Assembly: GCF_008806755.1 (NCBI RefSeq)
Contig: NZ_WAAU01000003.1
Coordinates: 450,996-514,995, forward strand
Length of the DNA: 64,000 bases
Source: Tenacibaculum aiptasiae
GTDB taxonomy: Bacteria > Bacteroidota > Bacteroidia > Flavobacteriales > Flavobacteriaceae
Reading direction: 5' to 3'
Shown here: positions 33,806 to 41,799 of the stretch, piece after piece
Layout of the letters: each line of letters opens with the position of its first letter
Numbering within the stretch: the first letter of the stretch is position 1
Program-made: the position numbers and the translations under genes
Notes under the pieces: generated by a model
Seen by the model: the letters and a program-made list of their open reading frames with translations, nothing else
Databases searched by the model: none
Told to the model about the DNA's origin: nothing

Positions 33806-34804
33806 ATGAGTGTAGAAAAAGATAAGCTTTTCAATTTTATAAAAGAAAAGTTGCCAAACAATGTTTTGTTTACTGAAGAGATAGCTGATGTACTTGATAT
33901 AAGTTATGATGCTGCTTATAGACGAATAAATGGTAAAACATCATTGTCGTTTAAGGAGGCGTTAGAGTTAGCAAGATATTATAAAATTTCATTAAATAAA
34001 CTATATAATATAAGTAGTACTTTATCTAAAAGTATTATTAAAAATGATTATGTAAACACTTATGAAGGTGTAAATGATTTTTATAAAGATATAGCTTTTT
34101 ATGTAGCTACTTATGCATCTGATAAGAATTCAAAAGTATATTATACAGCTAAAAATATTCCAATTTATCATATTCCAGTAAATACATTATACAGTAAATT
34201 TAGGGTTTATGTGTATCTGAATTTTTTATCAAAAAAAGAAGAAAGTAAAATAGAGCCTTTTAGTAAATTTATTGAAAAGCAATTTTTTACAAATGAATCC
34301 AAACGTTTCAGGGAAAAATTTAAAGAAGTTTCTATAACTGATGTTTGGAGTGATACTACAATTAATAGTTGCTTACATACAATATATTACTTTTATAAAA
34401 CTAAGTTGATAACTCGAACTGAGGCTTTACAATTATGTGATGAAATATTATTGCTTATAGAAAGGATTGAAGATAAAGCCAAGAACAAAACCTGGAATTC
34501 TAAAAAAGGTTTAAAATATGAGTTGTACTACAATAAATTGGTAAATATTAATCATGTTTTATTTTTAAAGTCTGAGACTAAAAAAGGCTTGTTAGTGCCT
34601 TATACATCTCTTTCTTATATGAGAATTGAGGATAAAATAATTTGTAATGAAGTTGATGAGTATTTTCAAAAACAATTACAATTTTCTCAAAATATATCAG
34701 GTAGTGCAGAGGTAGAGAGAAGAATGTTTTTTACATTAATGTATGAGAAGATAGAGCAGTTAAAGCATCAAATAAATTCAAAGGCTATTATGTCATTTAT
34801 ATAA
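33806..34804 (+). CDS. XRE-type helix-turn-helix regulator
   Basis: 332 residues. An N-terminal helix-turn-helix lies at about 17-66 (TEEIADVLDISYDAAYRRINGK, SFKEALELARYYKISLNKLY). The rest (about 80-332) is a helical domain rich in Tyr, Lys and Asn with no enzyme motifs, probably a ligand- or partner-binding part; this layout is common in Bacteroidota orphan regulators. Codon use is as A+T-rich as in neighbouring genes. It stands alone between two terminators; target genes are unknown. Confidence 0.75.
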   Translation: MSVEKDKLFNFIKEKLPNNVLFTEEIADVLDISYDAAYRRINGKTSLSFKEALELARYYKISLNKLYNISSTLSKSIIKNDYVNTYEGVNDFYKDIAFYVATYASDKNSKVYYTAKNIPIYHIPVNTLYSKFRVYVYLNFLSKKEESKIEPFSKFIEKQFFTNESKRFREKFKEVSITDVWSDTTINSCLHTIYYFYKTKLITRTEALQLCDEILLLIERIEDKAKNKTWNSKKGLKYELYYNKLVNINHVLFLKSETKKGLLVPYTSLSYMRIEDKIICNEVDEYFQKQLQFSQNISGSAEVERRMFFTLMYEKIEQLKHQINSKAIMSFI

Positions 34805-34840
34805 AAAAGCACTTGTAATTTATTACAAGTGCTTTTTTTA
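34803..34840. terminator. Bidirectional terminator between the regulator and mscL
   Basis: GCACTTGTAAT (34809-34819) and ATTACAAGTGC (34822-34832) pair around TT, flanked by A-run and T-run. Confidence 0.88.
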
Positions 34841-34862
34841 GTATTTATTCATTTTTAGTGAC

Positions 34863-35273
34863 TTATTTATTTTTTAATAAGTCTCTAATTTGTGCTAATA
34901 ATTCTTCTTGAGTTGGGCCTTTAGGAGCAGCAGGAGCTGGTTCTTCTTTTTTCTTTAACTTATTAACGGCTTTAACAATCATAAACATTACAAAGGCAAC
35001 AATGATAAAGTCAATTAAATTAGTTAGAAATTCACCATAAAGTACAGCTACTTCACCTGTTACTTTTCCAGATTCGTCAGCAACACCATCTTTTATAATG
35101 TACTTTAAATCTTTAAAGTCGGCATTAAATAATAGTCCAATAAGAGGAGAAACGATTCCTCCAGTAAAAGAAGCTACTACTTTATTAAAAGCAGCACCCA
35201 TTACAAAACCTACTGCAATGTCGACTAGGTTCCCTTTCATTGCAAAGTCTTTAAACTCTTTGAGCATTCCCAT
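34863..35273 (-). CDS. mscL: Large-conductance mechanosensitive channel
   Basis: 136 residues with the MscL pattern: N-terminal FKDFAMKGNLVDIAVGFVMGAAF (TM1), GGIVSPLIGLL, periplasmic loop to about 78, TM2 LTNLIDFIIVAFVMFMIVKAVNKL, and a charged C-terminal helix (PTQEELLAQIRDLLKNK). It releases solutes on sudden osmotic downshift in the inner membrane. It lies 44 nt after alr on the same strand with no terminator seen between them, so tdk-alr-mscL may be one transcript. Confidence 0.95.
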   Translation of the reverse strand: MGMLKEFKDFAMKGNLVDIAVGFVMGAAFNKVVASFTGGIVSPLIGLLFNADFKDLKYIIKDGVADESGKVTGEVAVLYGEFLTNLIDFIIVAFVMFMIVKAVNKLKKKEEPAPAAPKGPTQEELLAQIRDLLKNK

Positions 35274-35317
35274 ATTTTTGGTTTTTATAGTTAATTGAGT
35301 TGTAAATTAAAAAAAAA

Positions 35318-36418
35318 TTAACTTTTAACCAATCTTTTTACACGCTGAGAAATAGCGGTTAGAATTTCATAAGGGATTGTTTCACAGTTGTGTGCAATAT
35401 ATTCGATGTGTTTTTGATGATTGAAAAGAATAACTTCATCACCTTCCTTACAATCTACGTCAGTAACATCAACCATAATCATATCCATGCAAACATTACC
35501 TATAATTGGAACAGGTTGACCATTAATAAAAACATAACCTTTTTTATTACCTAACTTCCTAGATATACCATCGGCATGACCAACAGGAATAGTTGCACTT
35601 TGAGTAGGTCTACTAGCAACAAAAGCTCTATTATATCCTACAGTTTCTCCTGGTTGGATTAAGTGTATTTGAGAGATAATTGATTTTAAGGTATGTGTGT
35701 TTCTTAATTGACTTGTTTCTTGCTCGTTGTTTCCAAAGCCATATAAACCAATTCCAACACGAACCATATCAAATTGTGCTTGAGGATAATTGATAACACC
35801 AGATGTGTTTAGAATATGAATCATAGGTTCGTATCCTAAATGATCATAAAATTGTTTTACGATGTAGGCAAAGTTGTTAATTTGTCCAATAGTGAAATTT
35901 TGTTCATTAGGATCTTCACTGGCAGCAAGATGAGAAAAGATAGATTGAACCTTTATATTGTTTGAACTTTTTATCTGTGTAATGATTGTTGGAACATCTG
36001 TATGCCAAAAACCTAACCTATTTAAACCAGTATTGAATTTAATATGAATAGGATAGTTCATTAAAGGAGCTTCATCAGATAGTTTAAGAAAAGCATCAAG
36101 TATTTTGAAATTATATAAATTAGGCTCTAGTCTATGTTTAACAATTTCTTCTAAGTTTTGAATTTGTGGATGTAAAACTAAAATAGGAGTTTTAATACCA
36201 GCTTCACGTAAAATGATACCTTCATTAGAATAAGCAACAGCAAAATAATCTACCTTATCTTGAAGTAATTTAGCTATTTCTGTAGATTCACTTCCGTAAC
36301 CAAAAGCTTTTACAACGGCTAAAACCTTCGTGTTAGGATTTAGTTTTTGTTTAAAATAAGCGAGGTTATGTTGTAGAGATACAGCGTCTATTTCTAAAAC
36401 GGTAACATGATTATTCAT
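35318..36418 (-). CDS. alr: Alanine racemase
   Basis: 366 residues. The PLP lysine is K37 in [14 protein letters not shown]; the second catalytic Tyr lies in ETVGYNRAF (about 257), with further motifs [20 protein letters not shown] and [14 protein letters not shown]. It makes D-alanine for peptidoglycan in the cytoplasm. The start codon overlaps the end of tdk by 8 nt, indicating translational coupling. In the PLP motif, the more usual KANAYG is replaced by KAFGYG, a variant common in this phylum. Confidence 0.95.
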   Translation of the reverse strand: MNNHVTVLEIDAVSLQHNLAYFKQKLNPNTKVLAVVKAFGYGSESTEIAKLLQDKVDYFAVAYSNEGIILREAGIKTPILVLHPQIQNLEEIVKHRLEPNLYNFKILDAFLKLSDEAPLMNYPIHIKFNTGLNRLGFWHTDVPTIITQIKSSNNIKVQSIFSHLAASEDPNEQNFTIGQINNFAYIVKQFYDHLGYEPMIHILNTSGVINYPQAQFDMVRVGIGLYGFGNNEQETSQLRNTHTLKSIISQIHLIQPGETVGYNRAFVASRPTQSATIPVGHADGISRKLGNKKGYVFINGQPVPIIGNVCMDMIMVDVTDVDCKEGDEVILFNHQKHIEYIAHNCETIPYEILTAISQRVKRLVKS

Positions 36419-37022
36419 CAGATAAATTTTCTTTCTTATTATTTTGCTCTCTTATTGCTTTGTAGTAAGCAGCTCTGCTAAGAGGTTCGTATTCTTGAGT
36501 TTCTCCTAAGAGAACAAGATCTTCGCTCATAGCTTTTCTGTAGCTATAATGAGCTAAGTTTCCTGTATGAGTACAAACAGCATGCACTTTGGTTACATAT
36601 TCTGCAGTAGCCATAAGAGCTGGCATAGGTCCAAAAGGTTGTCCTTTAAAATCCATATCTAATCCAGCTACAATAACTCTAATCCCCCTATTTGCTAAAT
36701 CGTTACAAACTGTAACAATTTCATCGTCAAAAAACTGAGCTTCATCAATCCCAACAACATCTACATCATTTGCTAATAAACGAATGTTAGAAGAAGCAGG
36801 AACTGGAGTAGAACGTATTCTATTATAGTTATGAGAAACCACTTCTTCGTCGTCATAGCGAGTGTCAACTGCTGGTTTAAATATCTCTACACGTTGTTTT
36901 GCAAACTGTGCACGTTTTAAACGACGAATTAATTCTTCGGTTTTACCTGAAAACATTGAGCCACAAATTACCTCAATCCACCCAAATTGTTCTGTATGAT
37001 TTACTGTATTTTCAAGAAACAT
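36411..37022 (-). CDS. tdk: Thymidine kinase
   Basis: 203 residues of the TK1-like family. The P-loop is GSMFSGKT (21-28), followed by the DEAQFFDDE Mg-binding segment (about 93-101) and the lid/nucleoside loop near [10 protein letters not shown]. It phosphorylates thymidine in salvage. The structural zinc site of many TK1 enzymes needs four Cys; here only one is seen in [14 protein letters not shown] and none in the C-terminal part, so zinc binding appears lost. It heads the tdk-alr(-mscL) transcript. Confidence 0.93.
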   Translation of the reverse strand: MFLENTVNHTEQFGWIEVICGSMFSGKTEELIRRLKRAQFAKQRVEIFKPAVDTRYDDEEVVSHNYNRIRSTPVPASSNIRLLANDVDVVGIDEAQFFDDEIVTVCNDLANRGIRVIVAGLDMDFKGQPFGPMPALMATAEYVTKVHAVCTHTGNLAHYSYRKAMSEDLVLLGETQEYEPLSRAAYYKAIREQNNKKENLSDE

Positions 37023-37076
37023 TTTGTAATTTTAAGCTCTAATTATTGATATTTGCATTTCTTTCGAAATAGGGAA

Positions 37077-37084
37077 CAAATTTA
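37077..37084 (-). promoter_or_regulatory. -7 promoter element of tdk
   Basis: The minus strand reads TAAATTTG, a full TAnnTTTG match, 54 nt before the tdk ATG. Confidence 0.55.
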
Positions 37085-37124
37085 TTAAAATTTAAGAGTA
37101 AATATTAATTTCAAACAACAACTT

Positions 37125-37934
37125 ATGCACAAAAAACTTGCATCCGATTTAACTAGTTTAGCACACAGCATTTTAAAAATGAAAAATAAAGAAGATGTGT
37201 TTGCTTTGAAGGAAAAAGCACATGAAGTTTATGAAAAACTTTCTGTTTTAGCTTATGTAGAAGAGTATATAAATAATACTCCAAATCCTACTAAGACAAA
37301 AGAAGAGTTGTTGGATGATGTTGTGCAAGCAGAAATAAGAAAAGTTGAAAAACACAATAAAATAGAAGAGCCTTTGGTTGAAGAAGATAGAATTGTGCAT
37401 CAACTAGAAGAAGATATTGAAGAAGAAGTAGAAAAAGAAGCTGAGGAAATTGCAGATAAAGTAATTGAAGAGATAGCTGATGAGAAAATGAATCTAGAGG
37501 TTGTAGAAGAAATCATGGAACAGCCTTTTGATGAATTGGAAGAATTGCTTTTTAATGGTAATGAAGACACAAAGAATGATGTAAAAGATGTTGGTGAGAA
37601 AAAGACAACTACGTTAGAGGAAGAGCTAGAAGATACACTCCCAGTTGACGTAATGGCAAACTTATTTGAAAAAGTAGATGTAAAGAAAACACTTAACGAT
37701 CGTTTGCAAAGTTCAATTCAAATAGGACTTAATGATAGAATAGCTTTTGTGAAACACTTGTTTAATGGAGATCAAGCAGATTTTAATAGAGTGGTTTCTC
37801 AGTTGAATACAATGAAAACTGAAAAAGAGGCCAAAAAGTTTGTTGTTAAAATGGTAAAACCTGATTATGATTGGTCTGATAAAGAAGAATACGAAACAAG
37901 ATTGTTAGAGATTATAGAAAGAAGATTTGCTTAG
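37125..37934 (+). CDS. Acidic cytoplasmic protein of unknown function
   Basis: 269 residues with no signal peptide or membrane segment. The N-terminal part (1-55) is helical; residues about 80-185 are very rich in Glu and Lys (EEPLVEED, EEDIEEEVEKEAEE) and probably form coiled coil or disordered helix; the C-terminus (about 195-269) is a compact domain with LNDRIAFVKHLFNGDQADFNRVV and the ending WSDKEEYETRLLEIIERRF. This C-terminal domain is a conserved, unnamed element of Bacteroidota proteins. The glycosyltransferase start codon directly follows its stop codon, so they are co-transcribed. Function unknown. Confidence 0.75.
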   Translation: MHKKLASDLTSLAHSILKMKNKEDVFALKEKAHEVYEKLSVLAYVEEYINNTPNPTKTKEELLDDVVQAEIRKVEKHNKIEEPLVEEDRIVHQLEEDIEEEVEKEAEEIADKVIEEIADEKMNLEVVEEIMEQPFDELEELLFNGNEDTKNDVKDVGEKKTTTLEEELEDTLPVDVMANLFEKVDVKKTLNDRLQSSIQIGLNDRIAFVKHLFNGDQADFNRVVSQLNTMKTEKEAKKFVVKMVKPDYDWSDKEEYETRLLEIIERRFA

Positions 37935-38927
37935 ATGAATTCTGATTTAATAGTTGTACATACGCACTTCCATAAAAGGAGAACTGGAATTACAAGAAGT
38001 ATAGAAAATGTAATGCCCTACTTAAAGAAAATGAGCGAAACATATCTTTATGGTTATGGTATTGAGGGAAATAAAATAAACACAAAAGAGTTAAAAAAAA
38101 TATTGTTTTCTGAAAAGACAACAGTTGTTCATTGCCATAGAAATAATGAAGTGTTAAAAATGCTATGGTATCGATTCTTAGGAGCAAAATTTAAATTAGT
38201 TTTAACTCGACATGCCGAAACTGACCCTTCAGGTTTAACAAGGTTTTTGCTTAAAAAATCAGACAGTGTTGTTACATTGACAACTTCTATGCATGGTAAG
38301 TTAGGAATAAAAAACACTAAAGTGCCTCATGGAGTTGATACAGATAGTTTTGTTCCAAATGAAGAAAAAAAATTAAAAGATGTTTCGCAAAAAAATATAA
38401 TTCTTTGTGCAGGAAGAGTTAGAAAGGCTAAAGGACAAAAAGTTTTATTAGAAGCCATAGCCCAAGAGTTGAAAACTCACAAAGATTGGGCCGTAGTTAT
38501 TGTTGGTAAGGTAGATAAGCCTGAGTTCTTAGAGGAGTTGAAAGAAGTAGTTGCAAATGTAGAGGGACAAGTTTATTTTGTAAATGAAACCAAAGAGATA
38601 ATAACATATTATCAAGCTTCTAAAATAGCTGTAGTTCCTTCGTTTACTGAAGGTTTTTCATTAGTGTGTGCAGAGGCTATGTCTTGTGCCAACACAACAA
38701 TTGCTACCAAAAATGTAGGTGTGCATTCCGAGTTAATAGAGCATGGGAAATCTGGATATTTATTTGAGTCTGGAAATATAGAAGAGTTAAGAGTTGTGCT
38801 AAAAGGTTTAATTAAAAATGAATTAGCATACGTGGGTGAGCAGGCAAGGAAGGAAATTGAAAAGAACTGGAGTGCTAAAAAAGAAGCAAACGGATTGCTA
38901 GCAGTATATAACCAATTGTATAGATAA
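37935..38927 (+). CDS. Glycosyltransferase family 4 protein
   Basis: 330 residues with a GT-B fold. The N-terminal domain starts with IVVHTHFHKRRTGITRSIENV; the C-terminal domain has VPHGVDTDSF, ILCAGRVRKAKGQKVLLEAI, and the nucleotide-sugar motif PSFTEGFSLVCAEAMSCANT (the EGF...E pattern of GT4). It is cytoplasmic or membrane-associated and transfers a sugar from an activated donor, probably for a lipid- or cell-envelope glycan. Its ATG follows the previous stop codon with no gap. Donor and acceptor are unknown. Confidence 0.9.
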   Translation: MNSDLIVVHTHFHKRRTGITRSIENVMPYLKKMSETYLYGYGIEGNKINTKELKKILFSEKTTVVHCHRNNEVLKMLWYRFLGAKFKLVLTRHAETDPSGLTRFLLKKSDSVVTLTTSMHGKLGIKNTKVPHGVDTDSFVPNEEKKLKDVSQKNIILCAGRVRKAKGQKVLLEAIAQELKTHKDWAVVIVGKVDKPEFLEELKEVVANVEGQVYFVNETKEIITYYQASKIAVVPSFTEGFSLVCAEAMSCANTTIATKNVGVHSELIEHGKSGYLFESGNIEELRVVLKGLIKNELAYVGEQARKEIEKNWSAKKEANGLLAVYNQLYR

Positions 38928-38953
38928 AAGCACAATAGGGGATGTGCTTTTAG

Positions 38954-39781
38954 CTAAACTTTAAAAGTTAGCATTGGTTTAATGGAACTCTTAGATAAAT
39001 TTTTAGTAATACTACCATTGAAAATATGTGATAAACCACTTCTTCCATGAGTTGCTAGTGCTATGATATCAGCATTTTTTTCGTTTGAGAAATTTAAAAT
39101 TCCGTTCTCAACAGAAGAGTCGTTGTATATGTTTATAGAGTAATCTGAAAAATTGTGTCTATCGGCAAATTCTTTTATTTTTTGTCTTGAAAGTTGAGAG
39201 TTTTCAAATTTATGTGGTGTGTTGATTTTTAATAAATGAATTTTACTCTTAAAATTACTTGCGAAATCTAAAAACTTCTCAAAAGCATTGTTTTTCTGAG
39301 GTTTAAAGCTAGAAGCAAAAACCAAGTTTTTAGGTTTAAATTCTTCTTCGTTTGTTTTAGTAACTAAAACAGGTATTTCAGAGTTTCTTACAACTTTTTC
39401 AGTATTAGATCCAATTAACATCTCTTCTAATTCTGTATGCCCTTTGGTTCCCATGGTAATCAAATCAGCATTTATTTTTTTAGAATAATCGCGTATACCT
39501 TCGTATGGGTTTTGAAAACGAATAGCATGTTTAATATTTTGAATTTTTGGAAAAAATTGATTTTTATACTTAATCAGTTTGTCGCGTACTTTTCGTATGT
39601 ATAGCATGCTTTCAGGTATGCTAAAGTTGCTACCACTTCCCATGTCTATTATACCAGTAGGTAATTCAACCATGTGAAGTAAATGGACCTCGCTTTTAGA
39701 CTTTTTTGCCAAACTGGAAGCTAGCTTTAAAGCATGTTCTGAGGGTATGGAAAAATCAGTGGGTACTAATATTTTTTTCAT
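38954..39781 (-). CDS. Universal stress protein, tandem UspA domains
   Basis: 275 residues made of two Usp domains (about 1-143 and 150-275). The first has ILVPTDFSIPSEHALKLASSLA and the nucleotide-binding type motif MGTKGHTELEEMLIGSNTEKVVRNSEIPVLV; the second has IIALATHGRSGLSHIFNGSITKNLSKSSIKPML. The G-x2-G-x9-G-(S/T) ATP motif is kept best in the first domain. Cytoplasmic stress protein of unknown client. Its 5' end faces the rimP operon. Confidence 0.88.
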   Translation of the reverse strand: MKKILVPTDFSIPSEHALKLASSLAKKSKSEVHLLHMVELPTGIIDMGSGSNFSIPESMLYIRKVRDKLIKYKNQFFPKIQNIKHAIRFQNPYEGIRDYSKKINADLITMGTKGHTELEEMLIGSNTEKVVRNSEIPVLVTKTNEEEFKPKNLVFASSFKPQKNNAFEKFLDFASNFKSKIHLLKINTPHKFENSQLSRQKIKEFADRHNFSDYSINIYNDSSVENGILNFSNEKNADIIALATHGRSGLSHIFNGSITKNLSKSSIKPMLTFKV

Positions 39782-39848
39782 AATAAAAAATTTAAGGTGG
39801 ATGTTTTCAATTTACGAAAAACATTTTAAATTAGAAAGTGAAAGACAC

Positions 39849-39879
39849 TTGTGTGTTAATGAATAACTTACTATCTTTG
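39849..39879 (+). promoter_or_regulatory. Promoter of the rimP-nusA-infB operon
   Basis: TTG (39849-39851) and TATCTTTG (39872-39879) are 20 nt apart, matching both parts of the Bacteroidota promoter. Transcription should start near 39886, giving a leader of about 55 nt that contains the hairpin at 39907-39924. Confidence 0.65.
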
Positions 39880-39906
39880 CAGCGAATTTATTAATTAGAT
39901 GGATGA

Positions 39907-39930
39907 AGGGGACGAAAGTCCCCTCTTTTT
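39907..39930 (+). terminator. Terminator-like hairpin in the rimP leader (candidate attenuator)
   Basis: GGGGAC-GAAA-GTCCCC (39908-39923) plus one A-T pair is a 7-bp G+C-rich stem capped by a GNRA tetraloop, followed by TCTTTTT. It has every feature of an intrinsic terminator but lies between the promoter and the rimP start codon, only 10 nt before the ATG, so it may control how much of the operon is transcribed or be a leader structure sensed by NusA. Confidence 0.6.
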
Positions 39931-39940
39931 ATACCTTAGG

Positions 39941-40402
39941 ATGAATCAAGAAAAAGTAAGAGAGTTATTAGATGAAGCTTTACAGGAAAACGAGTCATTG
40001 TACTTGATAGACTTACAGTTTTTAGCTAATAGTAAGATTAAAGTGATAGTAGATGGAGATTCAGGAGTTCAATTAAGTGAATGTGTTCGTATTAGTAGAA
40101 AAATAGAACATAATTTAGATAGAGAAGAAGAAGATTTTTCTTTGGAAGTAACTACTCCAGACATTTCTCATCCACTTATGGTAAAACGCCAGTATAGAAA
40201 GAATGTTAATAGAATTCTTAAGGTTAAAACAGCAACCGAAGAGTTTGAAGGAACATTAACTGAAGTAACGGATGAAAATATTACGTTACATTGGAAAGCA
40301 AGAGAGCCTAAACCAATAGGTAAAGGAAAGCATACGGTAGAGAAAACAGTAACTTTACAGTATGAAGATATTAAAGAAGCAAAAGTGAAGATCATATTTT
40401 AA
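39941..40402 (+). CDS. rimP: Ribosome maturation factor RimP
   Basis: 153 residues from the ATG at 39941 (MNQEKVRELLDEAL). An upstream in-frame ATG at 39899 is rejected, because those codons lie in the leader hairpin. The RimP N-terminal domain has VIVDGDSGVQLSECVRISRKIEHNLD and LEVTTPDISHPL; the C-terminal Sm-like domain has ILKVKTATEEFEGTLTEVTDENITL. It assists assembly of the 30S subunit. nusA follows after 12 nt. Confidence 0.93.
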   Translation: MNQEKVRELLDEALQENESLYLIDLQFLANSKIKVIVDGDSGVQLSECVRISRKIEHNLDREEEDFSLEVTTPDISHPLMVKRQYRKNVNRILKVKTATEEFEGTLTEVTDENITLHWKAREPKPIGKGKHTVEKTVTLQYEDIKEAKVKIIF

Positions 40403-40414
40403 TAAGAGGATGAA

Positions 40415-41671
40415 ATGGAAAATATTGCACTAATAGAGTCATTTTCAGAGTTTAAAGACAATAAGAGTATAGACAGGGTAACACTTATGTCTATCTTAGA
40501 AGAAGTATTTCGTGCTGCATTAAAACGTAGGTTTGGTTCAGATGAAAACTTTGATATTATTATCAATCCAGATAAAGGAGATTTAGAGATTTGGAGAAAC
40601 CGTGTGGTTGTAGCAGATGGATTTTCTGAAGATGATAATGAAGAAATTGAACTTAGTGAAGCAAGAAAAATAGAACCAGATTTTGAAATAGGTGAAGATG
40701 TATCTGAGGAAGTGAAGTTAATAGATTTAGGTAGACGAGCAATTTTAGCATTACGTCAAAACTTAATTTCTAAAATTCACGAACATGATAGTACTAATAT
40801 TTTCAAACAGTTCAAGGAGCTAGAAGGAGAAATTTATAGTGCAGAAGTACACCATATTCGTCATAACGCAGTAATCTTATTAGATGATGAAGGAAATGAA
40901 ATCGTTTTACCAAAAAGCGAGCAAATTCGTTCAGATTTCTTTAGAAAAGGAGATGCAGTTCGTGGAGTAATAAAATCGGTTGAATTAAGAGGTAATAAGC
41001 CAGCAATCATATTATCAAGAACTTCTCCAGCTTTCTTAGTAAAATTATTTGAACAAGAAATTCCAGAGGTATTTGATGGGTTAATCACTATTGAAGGAGT
41101 AGCAAGAATTCCTGGAGATAAAGCAAAAATTGCAGTAGATTCTTATGATGATAGAATTGATCCAGTTGGAGCTTGTGTTGGAGTTAAAGGATCTCGTATT
41201 CACGGTATTGTTCGTGAGTTAGGAAACGAAAATATTGATGTAATAAACTATACAAAAAACGAGCAGTTATTTGTAGCTAGAGCATTAAGTCCAGCAAAAG
41301 TAACATCTGTTGATATCAAACCTTTTGAAGAGGAGAAAAATGGTAAGAAAGGACGTGTAAATGTTTTATTAAAACCAGAAGAAGTTTCAAAAGCAATTGG
41401 ACGTTCAGGAGTTAATATTCGTTTAGCAAGTGAATTGACAGGTTATGAAATTGATGTTCAACGTGAAGGAATAGAAGAAGAAGATGTTGAGTTAACAGAA
41501 TTTTCAGATGAAATAGAAGCTTGGGTAATAGCTGAGTTTAAGAAAATTGGTTTAGAAACAGCAAAGAGTGTACTTGAAAAAGACGTATCTATGTTAGTGC
41601 AAAGAACCGATTTAGAAGAAGAAACAATTGTAGAAGTACAACGAATTTTAAAAGAAGAATTCGAAGACTAA
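40415..41671 (+). CDS. nusA: Transcription termination/antitermination protein NusA
   Basis: 418 residues: N-terminal RNA-polymerase-binding domain (1-125, with LEEVFRAALKRRFG), S1 domain (about 130-200; IYSAEVHHIRHNAVILLDDEGNEIVLPKSEQ) and two KH domains (about 225-350; CVGVKGSRIHGIVRELGNENIDVI and KAIGRSGVNIRLASELTGYEI). There are no C-terminal acidic repeats, which fits the shorter form outside gamma-proteobacteria. It modulates pausing and termination. It sits in the standard rimP-nusA-infB order. Confidence 0.96.
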   Translation: MENIALIESFSEFKDNKSIDRVTLMSILEEVFRAALKRRFGSDENFDIIINPDKGDLEIWRNRVVVADGFSEDDNEEIELSEARKIEPDFEIGEDVSEEVKLIDLGRRAILALRQNLISKIHEHDSTNIFKQFKELEGEIYSAEVHHIRHNAVILLDDEGNEIVLPKSEQIRSDFFRKGDAVRGVIKSVELRGNKPAIILSRTSPAFLVKLFEQEIPEVFDGLITIEGVARIPGDKAKIAVDSYDDRIDPVGACVGVKGSRIHGIVRELGNENIDVINYTKNEQLFVARALSPAKVTSVDIKPFEEEKNGKKGRVNVLLKPEEVSKAIGRSGVNIRLASELTGYEIDVQREGIEEEDVELTEFSDEIEAWVIAEFKKIGLETAKSVLEKDVSMLVQRTDLEEETIVEVQRILKEEFED

Positions 41672-41799
41672 ATTAATAATGGAAGTCAGTCTCCAACGAA
41701 ATTGATAGAAATCAATATAAAATCTGACAAACAGAGAAAAAGAGCATAACTATACCATGTATAAAGTGTGTTTTTTGAATATAAAGTATAAAATAATTT
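41672..41799. other. 128-nt gap between nusA and infB
   Basis: No gene, consensus -7 element or terminator was seen. It holds a small hairpin ATTGAT-AGAA-ATCAAT at 41701-41716. The genes are probably still co-transcribed; the gap may be an mRNA processing or leader region for infB. Confidence 0.4.

Noticed and set aside
39899..39940. Upstream ATG start for rimP
   Set aside because: The extra codons fall within the leader hairpin and T-run; the ATG at 39941 begins the conserved protein.
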